From DATEUP01 sp041485285 (GTDB lineage: Archaea; Thermoplasmatota; DTKX01; DATEUP01), in the NCBI GenBank assembly GCA_041485285.1, contig JBGPJF010000002.1, forward strand, positions 73,846 through 137,845: a stretch of 64,000 bases of DNA. Direction: 5' to 3'. The translations under genes were made by a program, and so were the position numbers. Positions within the stretch are counted from its first letter, which is position 1. Each line of letters starts with the position of its first letter. The notes under the pieces were generated by a model. It did not search any database. It saw only the letters and a list, made by a program, of their open reading frames with translations, and was not told the origin of the DNA. Below are positions 42,932-49,761 of the stretch, one piece after another.

Positions 42932-43479
42932 CCTCGGCGCGGACACCGCGCCAAGCCATCCTTCGCGCGATCGAGGAGCACCCCGGCTCGCACCTGCGAG
43001 CCCTCGAGCGGATCGTCCCCTATTCCCTGGGGGCGCTGCGCCACCACCTTCGGAAGCTCGAGGAGGCGGGGCTGGTGCGGGTCGAGTTCGACCTGCGGTT
43101 CAAGCGGTATTACCCGCAGGCGATGACGCAGGAATTCCGGGACACGTGCGCGGCCCTGCGCCAACGCCAGATGCGGCGCATCATGGTGCTCCTCCTTTCA
43201 AAACCGGGGGCCTCCACGCGCGAAATTTCGGCGACCCTCGGGGTGGGGCGGTCGAGCCTCGGCAGCTACCTGCTGCGCCTCAAACGCCGGGGGATGCTGT
43301 TGAAGCAGCAGGACGACCTCGGCGGGTGGATCCTCGCTAATCCAAGGACCGTGGAGGCCGCGCTGATTGCCTACAAGCCCAGTTTCATGGACCGTGTGGT
43401 CGACGGCGCGCTCGAGGTTTTCGAAAACGCCGTTCCCGATCCCCCGGCCGCCGTAAAGCGGGATGGGGCCGAGGAATGA
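42928..43479 (+). CDS. Double winged-helix transcriptional regulator
   Basis: A 183-residue protein with two winged helices. The first is RQAILRAIEEHPGSHLRALE, then YSLGALRHHLRKLEEAGLVR. The second is MRRIMVLLLSKPGASTREIS, then LGVGRSSLGSYLLRLKRRGM. A short C-terminal region follows (AALIAYKPSFMDRVVDGALE) that could contact the membrane or a partner. This two-wHTH layout is common in archaeal regulators derived from ArsR/MarR-like proteins. It is coupled by a 4-base overlap to the small membrane protein upstream. The target is unknown. Confidence 0.82.
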   Translation: MTSARTPRQAILRAIEEHPGSHLRALERIVPYSLGALRHHLRKLEEAGLVRVEFDLRFKRYYPQAMTQEFRDTCAALRQRQMRRIMVLLLSKPGASTREISATLGVGRSSLGSYLLRLKRRGMLLKQQDDLGGWILANPRTVEAALIAYKPSFMDRVVDGALEVFENAVPDPPAAVKRDGAEE

Positions 43480-43547
43480 GGGCCGGCGCCGCGCGCTGGC
43501 TCGCAACTCCCATATACGCGACACCCCATGATCTGGCGGGGTTTGCG

Positions 43548-43802
43548 GTGCTCTTCCACGTCACGCTGCGGTTCCTCCCGGGCCAGTACGAAGCCGCGGT
43601 GCGGACGTACAAGAACCCGAAAGTGCCGCAGGGCGTCAAAGTCCGCGAATTCCTCGGCATGTTCGGCGAGGTGGACGCGGTCGTCATCTTCGAGGCGCCC
43701 GACGAGGGCACCGCCGCCGAGTTCGTGGTCCAGTTCTCCGAGCACTCGCACACCTCGACGGCCGTCGTCTTCCCCGTCGAGAGCTACAAGTGGACGCGGT
43801 AG
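43548..43802 (+). CDS. GYD-domain-like ferredoxin-fold protein
   Basis: About 84 residues resembling GYD-domain (alpha-beta barrel) proteins: VTLRFLPGQYEAAVRTYKNP, REFLGMFGEVDAVVIFEAPD, then EFVVQFSEHSHTSTAVVFPV. The GTG at 43548 is favoured because a TATA-like CATATACG lies at 43510-43517 and the upstream extension to 43476 does not look like protein. Function of the family is unknown. A gap of only 52 bases separates it from the HEPN-like gene. Confidence 0.68.
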   Translation: MLFHVTLRFLPGQYEAAVRTYKNPKVPQGVKVREFLGMFGEVDAVVIFEAPDEGTAAEFVVQFSEHSHTSTAVVFPVESYKWTR

Positions 43803-43854
43803 CGCTAGCACCGGCGGCGTTCCCAATCTCTCTAAATCCTTGAGTTCCAATTCG

Positions 43855-44562
43855 ATGGCCATGTTTCCAGCGTCACAGGATCCAACGAAATGGACGGCGG
43901 CTGAGACCTTCGTGCAGACTAGGTGCGCCATCCCTCACATTGAAGCCCGGATCGTCGAGATGACCCCCCTAAGAGCGCTGAGCGAACCCCGGATTTGGTT
44001 TGCCGTATTGTGGCGACGGATCAACAGTCGGAGCCCGCCTAGCCTCGACGAGACGGATCTCTTGCTGTTTGCAATTAGGCAGCCTCTGTCCGAATCGGTG
44101 GAGGATTACATCCTTGGGAAGTTCCTTAGCGCCATCGCTATGGCCAGCGCTGCGGTTGAAGGCCTATTGATATACGAATTGGCGAAGGCTGGAAAACCTC
44201 GCCCCAAAGGCACTCTCGATTCACTTATTGGCGCAGGCAGGCGAGTAGGGCTGATAAAACGAGAATCTGGAGTCCTGAAAGATCTCGCCCGAATCAACCA
44301 TCTTCGCTCGGAAGTCATGCACTATGTGGACGTAAAGAACGCGGCCGCTTGGACGGACAACATCTTCGAGCGGTCGATGGGACCGGGATCACCAAGCCGC
44401 ATCGATGCCCCTCTCGCGAGCGGGCCGGTCAGGGACATGGCCAAGGAGGCCCTTGACAAGATGGATTCCGTGTTCTCGACCTTCTGGGGCCCATCTTTGA
44501 GTTGGTTTGAAAAAGAGGGACAGAACCCCTTGAAATCGAAAGCTCAGGAGCAGGGTGGCTAG
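43855..44562 (+). CDS. HEPN-like domain protein in a lower-GC patch
   Basis: A 235-residue, mostly helical protein unlike its neighbours in base composition (visibly less GC, more A/T third positions). SVEDYILGKFLSAIAMASAA and EGLLIYELAKAG look like the long HEPN helix pair. LARINHLRSEVMHYVDVKNA contains R-x4-H (RSEVMH), the HEPN RNase motif, in the same helix context as DUF4145-like proteins. The N-terminal part (PHIEARIVEMTPLRALSEPR) is unrecognised. A TATA-like TCTAAATC is 20-27 bases upstream. The stop is only 2 bases before the FEN1 start. It could be a defence or toxin-like RNase acquired by transfer, but only the motif supports this. Confidence 0.62.
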   Translation: MAMFPASQDPTKWTAAETFVQTRCAIPHIEARIVEMTPLRALSEPRIWFAVLWRRINSRSPPSLDETDLLLFAIRQPLSESVEDYILGKFLSAIAMASAAVEGLLIYELAKAGKPRPKGTLDSLIGAGRRVGLIKRESGVLKDLARINHLRSEVMHYVDVKNAAAWTDNIFERSMGPGSPSRIDAPLASGPVRDMAKEALDKMDSVFSTFWGPSLSWFEKEGQNPLKSKAQEQGG

Positions 44563-44564
44563 CC

Positions 44565-45587
44565 GTGGGCGTCGACCTCTCTGACATCCTGGCGCGGCAG
44601 ACGCGCGAGCTTGCCGACTTTAAGGGCGAGGTCGTGGCCGTTGACGCCTTCAACACGCTCTACCAATTCCTCGCCACCATCCGCGGCTCCGACGGGACAC
44701 CCCTCAAGGACAACGAGGGGCGCGTGACCTCGCACTTGTCCGGGCTACTGTACCGCAACACGAGTTTTCTCGAGGCCGGCATCAAGCCCATCTACGTCTT
44801 CGACGGCGAGCCGCCGGCGCTCAAGCAGCGCACCATTGACGCCCGGCGTGCGCGCAGGGAGCAGGCGGAGCGCGAGTACAAGGAGGCCCTGGCGCGCGGA
44901 GACCTCGAGACTGCGCGCAGCAAAGCGCAGCAGACTTCACGTCTGGAGCCCGGGATGGTCGAGGAGGCGAAGGACGCCCTCGGGGCGCTTGGAATCCCCG
45001 TGGTGCAGGCGCCCTCCGAAGGCGAGGCGCAGGCGAGCGCAATGGTGCGCGCGGGGGTGGCGACGGCCGTCGGCTCGCAGGACTTCGACTGCATGCTCTT
45101 TGGCGCGCCGCGCCTTGCGCGCAACATGGCGGTGTCGGGGCGCCGCAAACTGCCGGGCCGCGACGCGTTTATAACCGTCGTGCCCGAGGTCTTCGAATTG
45201 GAGAGCAACTTGCAGGCCCTCTCCCTTTCACGGGAACAGCTGATCGACATCGGCATCCTGGTGGGGACGGACTTCAACGAAGGCGTGAAGGGCTACGGCC
45301 CCAAGAAAGCGCTGAAACTCATCAGGGAGCACCACCGGCTCGAACAGGCTTGCGCCGTCAAAGGCATCGAGGTCCCGCCCTACGCAGACGAGATCCGCCG
45401 GTTTTTCCTGAATCCGCCTACGATCTCGGTGGCTCCCCCCGCGTTTGGAGCGCCGGACTTCGAACGCGTCCTCCAGATCTTCGTCGAAAAGCACCAGTTC
45501 AGCCGCCAGCGCGTCGAAGCCGCCCTCAACAAGATCCATTCGGTCGCGTCGGCCGGGCAGCAGCGGAACCTCGACGCTTTTTTCTAG
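44565..45587 (+). CDS. fen: Flap endonuclease 1 (FEN1)
   Basis: A 340-residue structure-specific 5' flap nuclease for Okazaki fragment maturation and repair. The N region shows VVAVDAFNTLYQFLATIRGS and YVFDGEPPALKQRT. The I region shows VVQAPSEGEAQASAMV and VGSQDFDCMLFGAPRL, with the metal-binding acidic residues. The H2TH part shows GILVGTDFNEGVKGYGPKKA. The C-terminus QQRNLDAFF is a PCNA-interacting (PIP) box. It starts at GTG, giving the usual MGV(D) N-terminus after processing. The gene is pressed against the HEPN-like gene (2 bases) and followed by the prenyltransferase gene. Confidence 0.97.
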   Translation: MGVDLSDILARQTRELADFKGEVVAVDAFNTLYQFLATIRGSDGTPLKDNEGRVTSHLSGLLYRNTSFLEAGIKPIYVFDGEPPALKQRTIDARRARREQAEREYKEALARGDLETARSKAQQTSRLEPGMVEEAKDALGALGIPVVQAPSEGEAQASAMVRAGVATAVGSQDFDCMLFGAPRLARNMAVSGRRKLPGRDAFITVVPEVFELESNLQALSLSREQLIDIGILVGTDFNEGVKGYGPKKALKLIREHHRLEQACAVKGIEVPPYADEIRRFFLNPPTISVAPPAFGAPDFERVLQIFVEKHQFSRQRVEAALNKIHSVASAGQQRNLDAFF

Positions 45588-45609
45588 GTCGAAGCGACCT
45601 CCCTTCGCC

Positions 45610-46506
45610 GTGGGCGGGGCCAAGGACTGGGCGCTGATCATCCGCCCTCCCATCGTCATCATCTCCGTGGCCGGAGCGAGCGTCGGGTTCCTCAATGCGA
45701 CGATCGGCGAGGGCCACGCGTTCCCGCTCGTCGGGTGGATCGTCAACGCCGTAGCGGCCGCCCTCATGGCATCCGGCCTCATGGTTCACAACGACTACTA
45801 CGACCTCGAGTCCGACAAGGTCAATCGGCCCCACAAGGTGCTCGCCCAGGGCCGCGTCAAGGCGAAGACCGCCCGGGATGTGGGTTTTGCGCTCATGGTC
45901 ATCGGCGTTGCGCTTTCCTTCCTCGGCCACCCGCAAGGCTCGCTCGCCGAGTCGGTCAACTATGTCGCGGGGCTCATCGCGCTCACCGTGCTCGCCGACG
46001 GCCTGCTCTACAACACGATCGGCAAGAAGCACGGGATCGGCGGCCACATCGAGGTCGCCTACGGGGTCGCGCTGATCCCCGTGTTCGGCGCGGCCGGGGC
46101 GCACAATGTGATGCTCGTCCTGCCGCTGGGCCTCGGCCTCTTTGTGATGGAGGTCGGCCGCGAGATCATGGTGGCCGGGGGCGACATCGAGGGCGACCGC
46201 AAGGCGGGGTGGATCACGCTCCCCGTCAAGATCGGAATGCGCCCCGCGCTTGCGGTGGCCCTTGCTTGCTACCTCATCTCGCTCCCGCTGTTCTTGTTGC
46301 CCGTCATCGCCCCCGCGTGGATCCCGTGGCGCCCGTCGCTGCTCTACGTGGTGGGTTCGGTGGCGTTCATCGCGGGGCTGGTCGCCCTATGGGTCCCCTG
46401 CTGGAAGGACCCCAAATTCGAGGTCTTCGAGAAGTTCATCCGCACGGGGTCGCGGATGCTCGTGTTCGGATTCGAATTGCTGCTCATCGCCGAAGCGTTC
46501 GTGTAG
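45610..46506 (+). CDS. UbiA-family prenyltransferase, probably DGGGP synthase
   Basis: A 298-residue polytopic enzyme with about eight helices. The first Asp-rich motif is HNDYYDLESDKVNRPHKVL. The second is GREIMVAGGDIEGDRKAGW followed by ITLPVKIG, which resembles archaeal digeranylgeranylglyceryl phosphate synthase. That enzyme adds the second geranylgeranyl chain in archaeal membrane lipid synthesis. Other UbiA members (haem or quinone prenyltransferases) are alternatives. It starts at GTG 45610, about 27 bases after a T-rich TATA-like stretch at the end of FEN1. Confidence 0.88.
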   Translation: MGGAKDWALIIRPPIVIISVAGASVGFLNATIGEGHAFPLVGWIVNAVAAALMASGLMVHNDYYDLESDKVNRPHKVLAQGRVKAKTARDVGFALMVIGVALSFLGHPQGSLAESVNYVAGLIALTVLADGLLYNTIGKKHGIGGHIEVAYGVALIPVFGAAGAHNVMLVLPLGLGLFVMEVGREIMVAGGDIEGDRKAGWITLPVKIGMRPALAVALACYLISLPLFLLPVIAPAWIPWRPSLLYVVGSVAFIAGLVALWVPCWKDPKFEVFEKFIRTGSRMLVFGFELLLIAEAFV

Positions 46507-46514
46507 GCACGAGA

Positions 46515-46937
46515 CTACGAGAGCCAGCCGCCCTCGTCGTCGCCCTCCGGCGCGTCGTCTGCGCGAGGCTCCTTCTCTTCCATTTCGGACTCGCCGTCGC
46601 CGTAGAAGGACGAGATGTCGAAAAGGAAATCGACGTGCGCGCCGCATTCGCTGCACATCGTCTTGAGGACGTCCATTGGCCCCGCGGTCTCCGTCGGCCC
46701 TTTGACTTCCTCCATCTCGATCTCGAACCCGCCGCCGCAACTGTGCGTCTCCCGCTGGATCATGTCGAGCTCCTCTTCGCGGGCGCCCACCACGTAGGGG
46801 CCCCGGGTCTTTGTCTGGATTTTCTTTTCCTTGGGCGCTTTGGCGACCTTCGAGGGAGGCGCGGCTGCCGCGGCCGCGGGCGCTTCTCGCGCCGGGTTCA
46901 CTTTGGCTTTAGCGGGGTTCTTTGGAGCCTTCGCCAA
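46515..46937 (-). CDS. Zinc-ribbon protein with Lys/Ala-rich N-terminal tail
   Basis: About 140 residues. The N-terminal 55 residues are low-complexity Ala/Lys/Pro (KAPKNPAKAKVNPAREAPAA). The folded part shows ETHSCGGGFEIEMEEVKG, then LKTMCSECGAHVDFLFDISS, giving one Cys plus a CxxC, consistent with a zinc ribbon, and an acidic C-terminus. The start is a TTG at 46937 with an SD-like GGGGGGAT just upstream. It is convergent with the prenyltransferase gene. A related-looking zinc protein lies at 48182-48484. Function unknown. Confidence 0.65.
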   Translation of the reverse strand: MAKAPKNPAKAKVNPAREAPAAAAAAPPSKVAKAPKEKKIQTKTRGPYVVGAREEELDMIQRETHSCGGGFEIEMEEVKGPTETAGPMDVLKTMCSECGAHVDFLFDISSFYGDGESEMEEKEPRADDAPEGDDEGGWLS

Positions 46938-47398
46938 GGTATCCCCCCGTTGATTCCAGGGAGGGGTTCTTATGGCTTTCCACTTGGCCGACCGCGGTGA
47001 TTGCACGGCCGGGCGCGCGGCAAGCGCGGGAGCACGCGGCGCCGCACCGGCGGCGCGCTACGGGCCGAGCGGGCGCGACCTTCAAGCGACTTGCTTCGAG
47101 GCAAGGTCGGGAATTGACGTGCGCATCGGGCACAACGAGGGGCGGCGCGAGCCTCGACGTCGAAACGCTGCGGTGTTTCACGTGAATCTCCAAATGAAAC
47201 TCAGGTTTCAGCGTGGCGACGTACGATTCAAGTCCACGTGAAACAGCCACCGAACCGCTCATATGCACCGCTCGTGTTACGAATGTGCGGCCCGGGTGGG
47301 ATGTGCCGACCAGAACCAGGCTCGACCCAACCGCGGGCGGGGAAACCCCGCCCGCAGGGCAGGATGGGGCCCAAGGGTCGGGCCGCGGGGATCACAAG
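46938..47398. other. 461-base gene-free region with parS-like inverted repeats
   Basis: The longest stretch without a supportable gene, between a leftward zinc-ribbon gene and a rightward membrane protein gene. It contains TGTTTCACGTG at 47174-47184 and its exact reverse complement CACGTGAAACA at 47235-47245. It also contains TGAAAC (47195-47200) and GTTTCA (47205-47210). A small hairpin CTTGC/GCAAG lies at 47090-47105. A short open frame at 46972-47241 exists but its composition does not look coding. It probably holds both divergent promoters and a regulatory or segregation site. Confidence 0.5.
47174..47245. repeat. Inverted repeat TGTTTCACGTG / CACGTGAAACA with inner TGAAAC/GTTTCA pair
   Basis: The outer 11-base arms (47174-47184, 47235-47245) are perfect complements 50 bases apart. 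A 6-base inner pair at 47195-47200 and 47205-47210 has a 4-base spacer. The left arm plus following bases (TGTTTCACGTGAATCT) matches the bacterial ParB site parS TGTTTCACGTGAAACA at 14 of 16 positions; the right arm matches at 12 of 16. Confidence 0.6.
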
Positions 47399-48169
47399 AT
47401 GAGCGAAACGCCTGCCGCGCCTCCCGCCGCAAACCGGCAGGGCGATGCCACAGGCTTCATTGATTCGCTAAGCGCCCTTTCGGCCCACATCGCGCGGCGC
47501 GAGGAATTCGAAGCCAGCGTTCGGCGCGGGTGGACGAAGATGGCCGCCGCGTGCGGCCTGCTTGCCGCCCTTCAGTCGCTCGGCGCGCTCGGCTTCCTCG
47601 GCGCCCCCACGGGCATCCTGGCGGTGTACGCGTCCGCGCTCGCCACCTCTTCGCTCGCCGCCCTGCTCTTTTCTGCGGCGGGCGCCGCCCCGTGGCGGGC
47701 CGCGGCCGACTCGGTGGACCGCGTGGCGCTTCGCCACGAAGACTCCCCGCTGCGCGACCGGATCCGGATCACGCAGTGGATGCTGTTTGATTCGGCGCTC
47801 ATGCGATTTGCCGCGAGCGAGCGGCGCGTGAACGCGGTGATCGCGCACGGCGTGATGCTCGTCTCGGTCATGGCTTCATTCGCGCTGGCCCTTTGGCCCG
47901 TGCTGCGCACCGCCTTTGGCGACCCGGCCGACTACCAAGGCCGCGGGGCGGCCGCCTCGGTGGCCCTTTTCCTGGTGCTCACGCTGATTACGATTGTGGC
48001 GACGATGCGGTCGGGCCGGGCGACGTTCCACGCGGCGCAGCACTATGCGCGGCAGGTGCTCGCCTTCGACGCGGATTTCGGGGGGTTCCTGCCGCGAGCG
48101 GAAAAGGAACACGTCACAAAGGTCGCGGAAGCCAAGGCCGGCGCGCCCGCGCACGCCGACGCGGCCTGA
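47399..48169 (+). CDS. Multi-pass membrane protein, unknown function
   Basis: A 256-residue protein with two hydrophobic pairs: AAACGLLAALQSLGALGFLG and LAVYASALATSSLAALLFSA in the first half, and IAHGVMLVSVMASFALALWP and AAASVALFLVLTLITIVATM in the second. Charged segments lie between (SVDRVALRHEDSPLRDRIRI). The N-terminus is Ala/Pro-rich and the C-terminus is charged (RAEKEHVTKVAEAKAGAPAH). No family recognised. Start at ATG 47399. It is flanked by two zinc-ribbon genes on the opposite strand, the downstream one convergent 12 bases away. Confidence 0.72.
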   Translation: MSETPAAPPAANRQGDATGFIDSLSALSAHIARREEFEASVRRGWTKMAAACGLLAALQSLGALGFLGAPTGILAVYASALATSSLAALLFSAAGAAPWRAAADSVDRVALRHEDSPLRDRIRITQWMLFDSALMRFAASERRVNAVIAHGVMLVSVMASFALALWPVLRTAFGDPADYQGRGAAASVALFLVLTLITIVATMRSGRATFHAAQHYARQVLAFDADFGGFLPRAEKEHVTKVAEAKAGAPAHADAA

Positions 48170-48181
48170 TCCTACATCGGC

Positions 48182-48484
48182 TCAAACGCCGAGAAGCCGC
48201 CACCTGGCGGTCACGTCGAGGAGCAGCACCTTCTCGGCCGAACACTGCGGGCAGCGGAAGAAGTGCCGCTCGAAGTGCTGGCGCGGCTTGCGCTTGGTGC
48301 GCGTCTTGCGCACAGCGACCTCTTCCATCTCGTCGCTGCCGCAGTTGCAGCGGACTTCCTCGAGGGCCTGGTCGGCCTCTTCCACGGACTCCACCGAGAT
48401 GGGGCCGACGATCTCAGCCTCCTCGAATGCGACGCGCTTGCGCGGCGCCCGGGACTCGGTTTCCGGCGCGTCGTCTCCGTTCAT
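48182..48484 (-). CDS. Small zinc-ribbon protein
   Basis: About 100 residues. An acidic N-terminus (MNGDDAPETESRAPRKR) is followed by VRCNCGSDEMEEVAVRKTRT and, after a basic stretch (KRKPRQHFERH), FFRCPQCSAEKVLLLDVTAR. CxC plus CxxC would make a zinc ribbon, with a layout like transcription-elongation or RNA polymerase ribbons but without a specific family match. The start at ATG 48484 follows a GGGAG element about 10 bases upstream; an extension to 48520 is possible. Confidence 0.68.
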   Translation of the reverse strand: MNGDDAPETESRAPRKRVAFEEAEIVGPISVESVEEADQALEEVRCNCGSDEMEEVAVRKTRTKRKPRQHFERHFFRCPQCSAEKVLLLDVTARWRLLGV

Positions 48485-48590
48485 TTGAGGAATCTCCCAC
48501 GCGCCGCGCCGCGCGACCAATCGTCCGACCGGGATAGCCCTACATGAAGGTTGGGAGCCGGGGGCAAGCCAATTAGGAATTGAACGGGCC

Positions 48591-49148
48591 TCAGTGCGGG
48601 GCCGCGTACTTCTCGCCAGCGGTCACCGCGATCTTCAACCAGTTTTCCGCAGGGGGCAGCGGGCACGAGTACGCTTCGCTGTAGGCGCAATAAGGGCTGT
48701 ACGCGAGGTTGAAGTCGACCTCGATCTTGCTGTGGCCCGTCTCCTCGAGGTCCAGGTAGCGGCCGGCGCCGTAGGTCTCCTTGCCGGAAGTCGCGTCGCG
48801 GAACGGGAGGAACAGGGTCGAAGTGCGCGCCCCCCCCGCGTCCTTGTAGGCGAACAGGGTGGCCGGCCCCGCTGGCGTTTGGATGTCGAGCCGCGCGGCG
48901 CGCACTTGCAGGCGGGGCTCTCCCGTGGAGGTGGCCATCTCGAAGGGCTCGGCGCGCCCAACGGGCGTGACTTTGGCTGTCAGGACCCAGGCGATGTCCG
49001 CGGGAAAGTACAAAAGGCCCTGGAAATGCCGCCGCTCGCTTTGCGGGACCGGCGACCACGGCTCGCTGCGGAACGCCTCGTCCTTTGAGCGCCGGTGCAA
49101 GTCGGTCTCGTGCGCGTAGTGGGACGCGTCGTGGGCCGGCCTTCCCAT
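48591..49148 (-). CDS. DUF1684 family protein
   Basis: About 185 residues with features of DUF1684: FRSEPWSPVPQSERRHFQGL near the N-terminus, GLLYFPADIAWVLTAKV, FLPFRDATSGKETYGAGRYL, and the hallmark end DFNLAYSPYCAYSEAYSCPL followed by PPAENWLKIAVTAGE. The family is widespread and of unknown function. Start at ATG 49148; the TATA-like CAAATAA (minus strand, 49171-49177) lies 26 bases upstream, pointing to a leaderless transcript. That TATA overlaps a perfect 18-base palindrome, so the gene may be tightly regulated. Confidence 0.9.
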   Translation of the reverse strand: MGRPAHDASHYAHETDLHRRSKDEAFRSEPWSPVPQSERRHFQGLLYFPADIAWVLTAKVTPVGRAEPFEMATSTGEPRLQVRAARLDIQTPAGPATLFAYKDAGGARTSTLFLPFRDATSGKETYGAGRYLDLEETGHSKIEVDFNLAYSPYCAYSEAYSCPLPPAENWLKIAVTAGEKYAAPH

Positions 49149-49170
49149 GCATGAAGCGAGCGCGCGCGCG

Positions 49171-49191
49171 TTATTTGAACGTCCGTTCAAA
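49171..49191 (-). promoter_or_regulatory. TATA box overlapping perfect palindrome (candidate operator)
   Basis: TTTGAACG (49174-49181), two bases, CGTTCAAA (49184-49191): an 18-base perfect inverted repeat. On the minus strand its downstream edge merges with CAAATAA, the TATA-like box 26 bases before the DUF1684 start. An alternating CG run (about 49160-49170) lies between TATA and gene. A repressor bound here would block TBP/TFB access. The palindrome is also just past the stop of the SRPBCC gene at 49201. Confidence 0.6.
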
Positions 49192-49200
49192 CGGCCGCGC

Positions 49201-49662
49201 TCAGGTCGCGCGAAGCTTCGCTTCCATCTCGACGAAGTGCTGCTTCTCGTGCTTGATGAAGCTCTTGCGCAGCGCCCCGCCGATGAAGGCGAACAGGATC
49301 TTCGCGCCAATCCGGTCGGGCGTGATCTGGATTTCGGAGTGCCAACTGGTGCCGCCGTCCGGGGTCGGCGAAATCGTGGTCATCCCCTTCCACGGACCGA
49401 AGTTCCTCATCCCCTCCGTGGGAATTCTGTTCGGCCGGTCGGAGAGGTCAACGGTGAGGTCATTGGTGAACCGTTTTCCGTGGTCGACGAGGTGGACCTT
49501 GCTGCCCGGCAAGCGCGTAATATCTCGCTTCATCAGCTCGCCGCCGTTCTCCTTGCGGAAGAATTCGCTGTCATGGTCGAGCGTGTTGTAGTCGGTGAGG
49601 AAGTCGAAGCAGACCTCGGGCGAGTACCTGCTCGTGACCGTGTTTTCATAGTGCAAGACCAT
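49201..49662 (-). CDS. SRPBCC (polyketide cyclase-like) domain protein
   Basis: A 153-residue helix-grip protein: YENTVTSRYSPEVCFDFLTD, VHLVDHGKRFTNDLTVDLSD, FGPWKGMTTISPTPDGGTSW, HSEIQITPDRIGAKILFAFI and a C-terminal helix KSFIKHEKQHFVEMEAKL. It probably binds a hydrophobic ligand or lipid. Start at ATG 49662. It lies upstream of the DUF1684 gene on the same strand, separated by the 18-base palindrome and its promoter, so the two are probably separate transcription units. Confidence 0.87.
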   Translation of the reverse strand: MVLHYENTVTSRYSPEVCFDFLTDYNTLDHDSEFFRKENGGELMKRDITRLPGSKVHLVDHGKRFTNDLTVDLSDRPNRIPTEGMRNFGPWKGMTTISPTPDGGTSWHSEIQITPDRIGAKILFAFIGGALRKSFIKHEKQHFVEMEAKLRAT

Positions 49663-49761
49663 CGGTGAGCCCGCCGCGCGGGTCGACCCGAGGTGCCCTT
49701 AAGGGTTCCGTATCCCCGGGGATAGGGCCGCCACGCGGGCGGCCCCGACCGCCCGCGGTCG

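Noticed and set aside
46972..47241. An 89-codon open frame in the gene-free region
   Set aside because: Residue composition looks non-coding, it has no SD or homologous pattern, and it runs through the inverted repeats.
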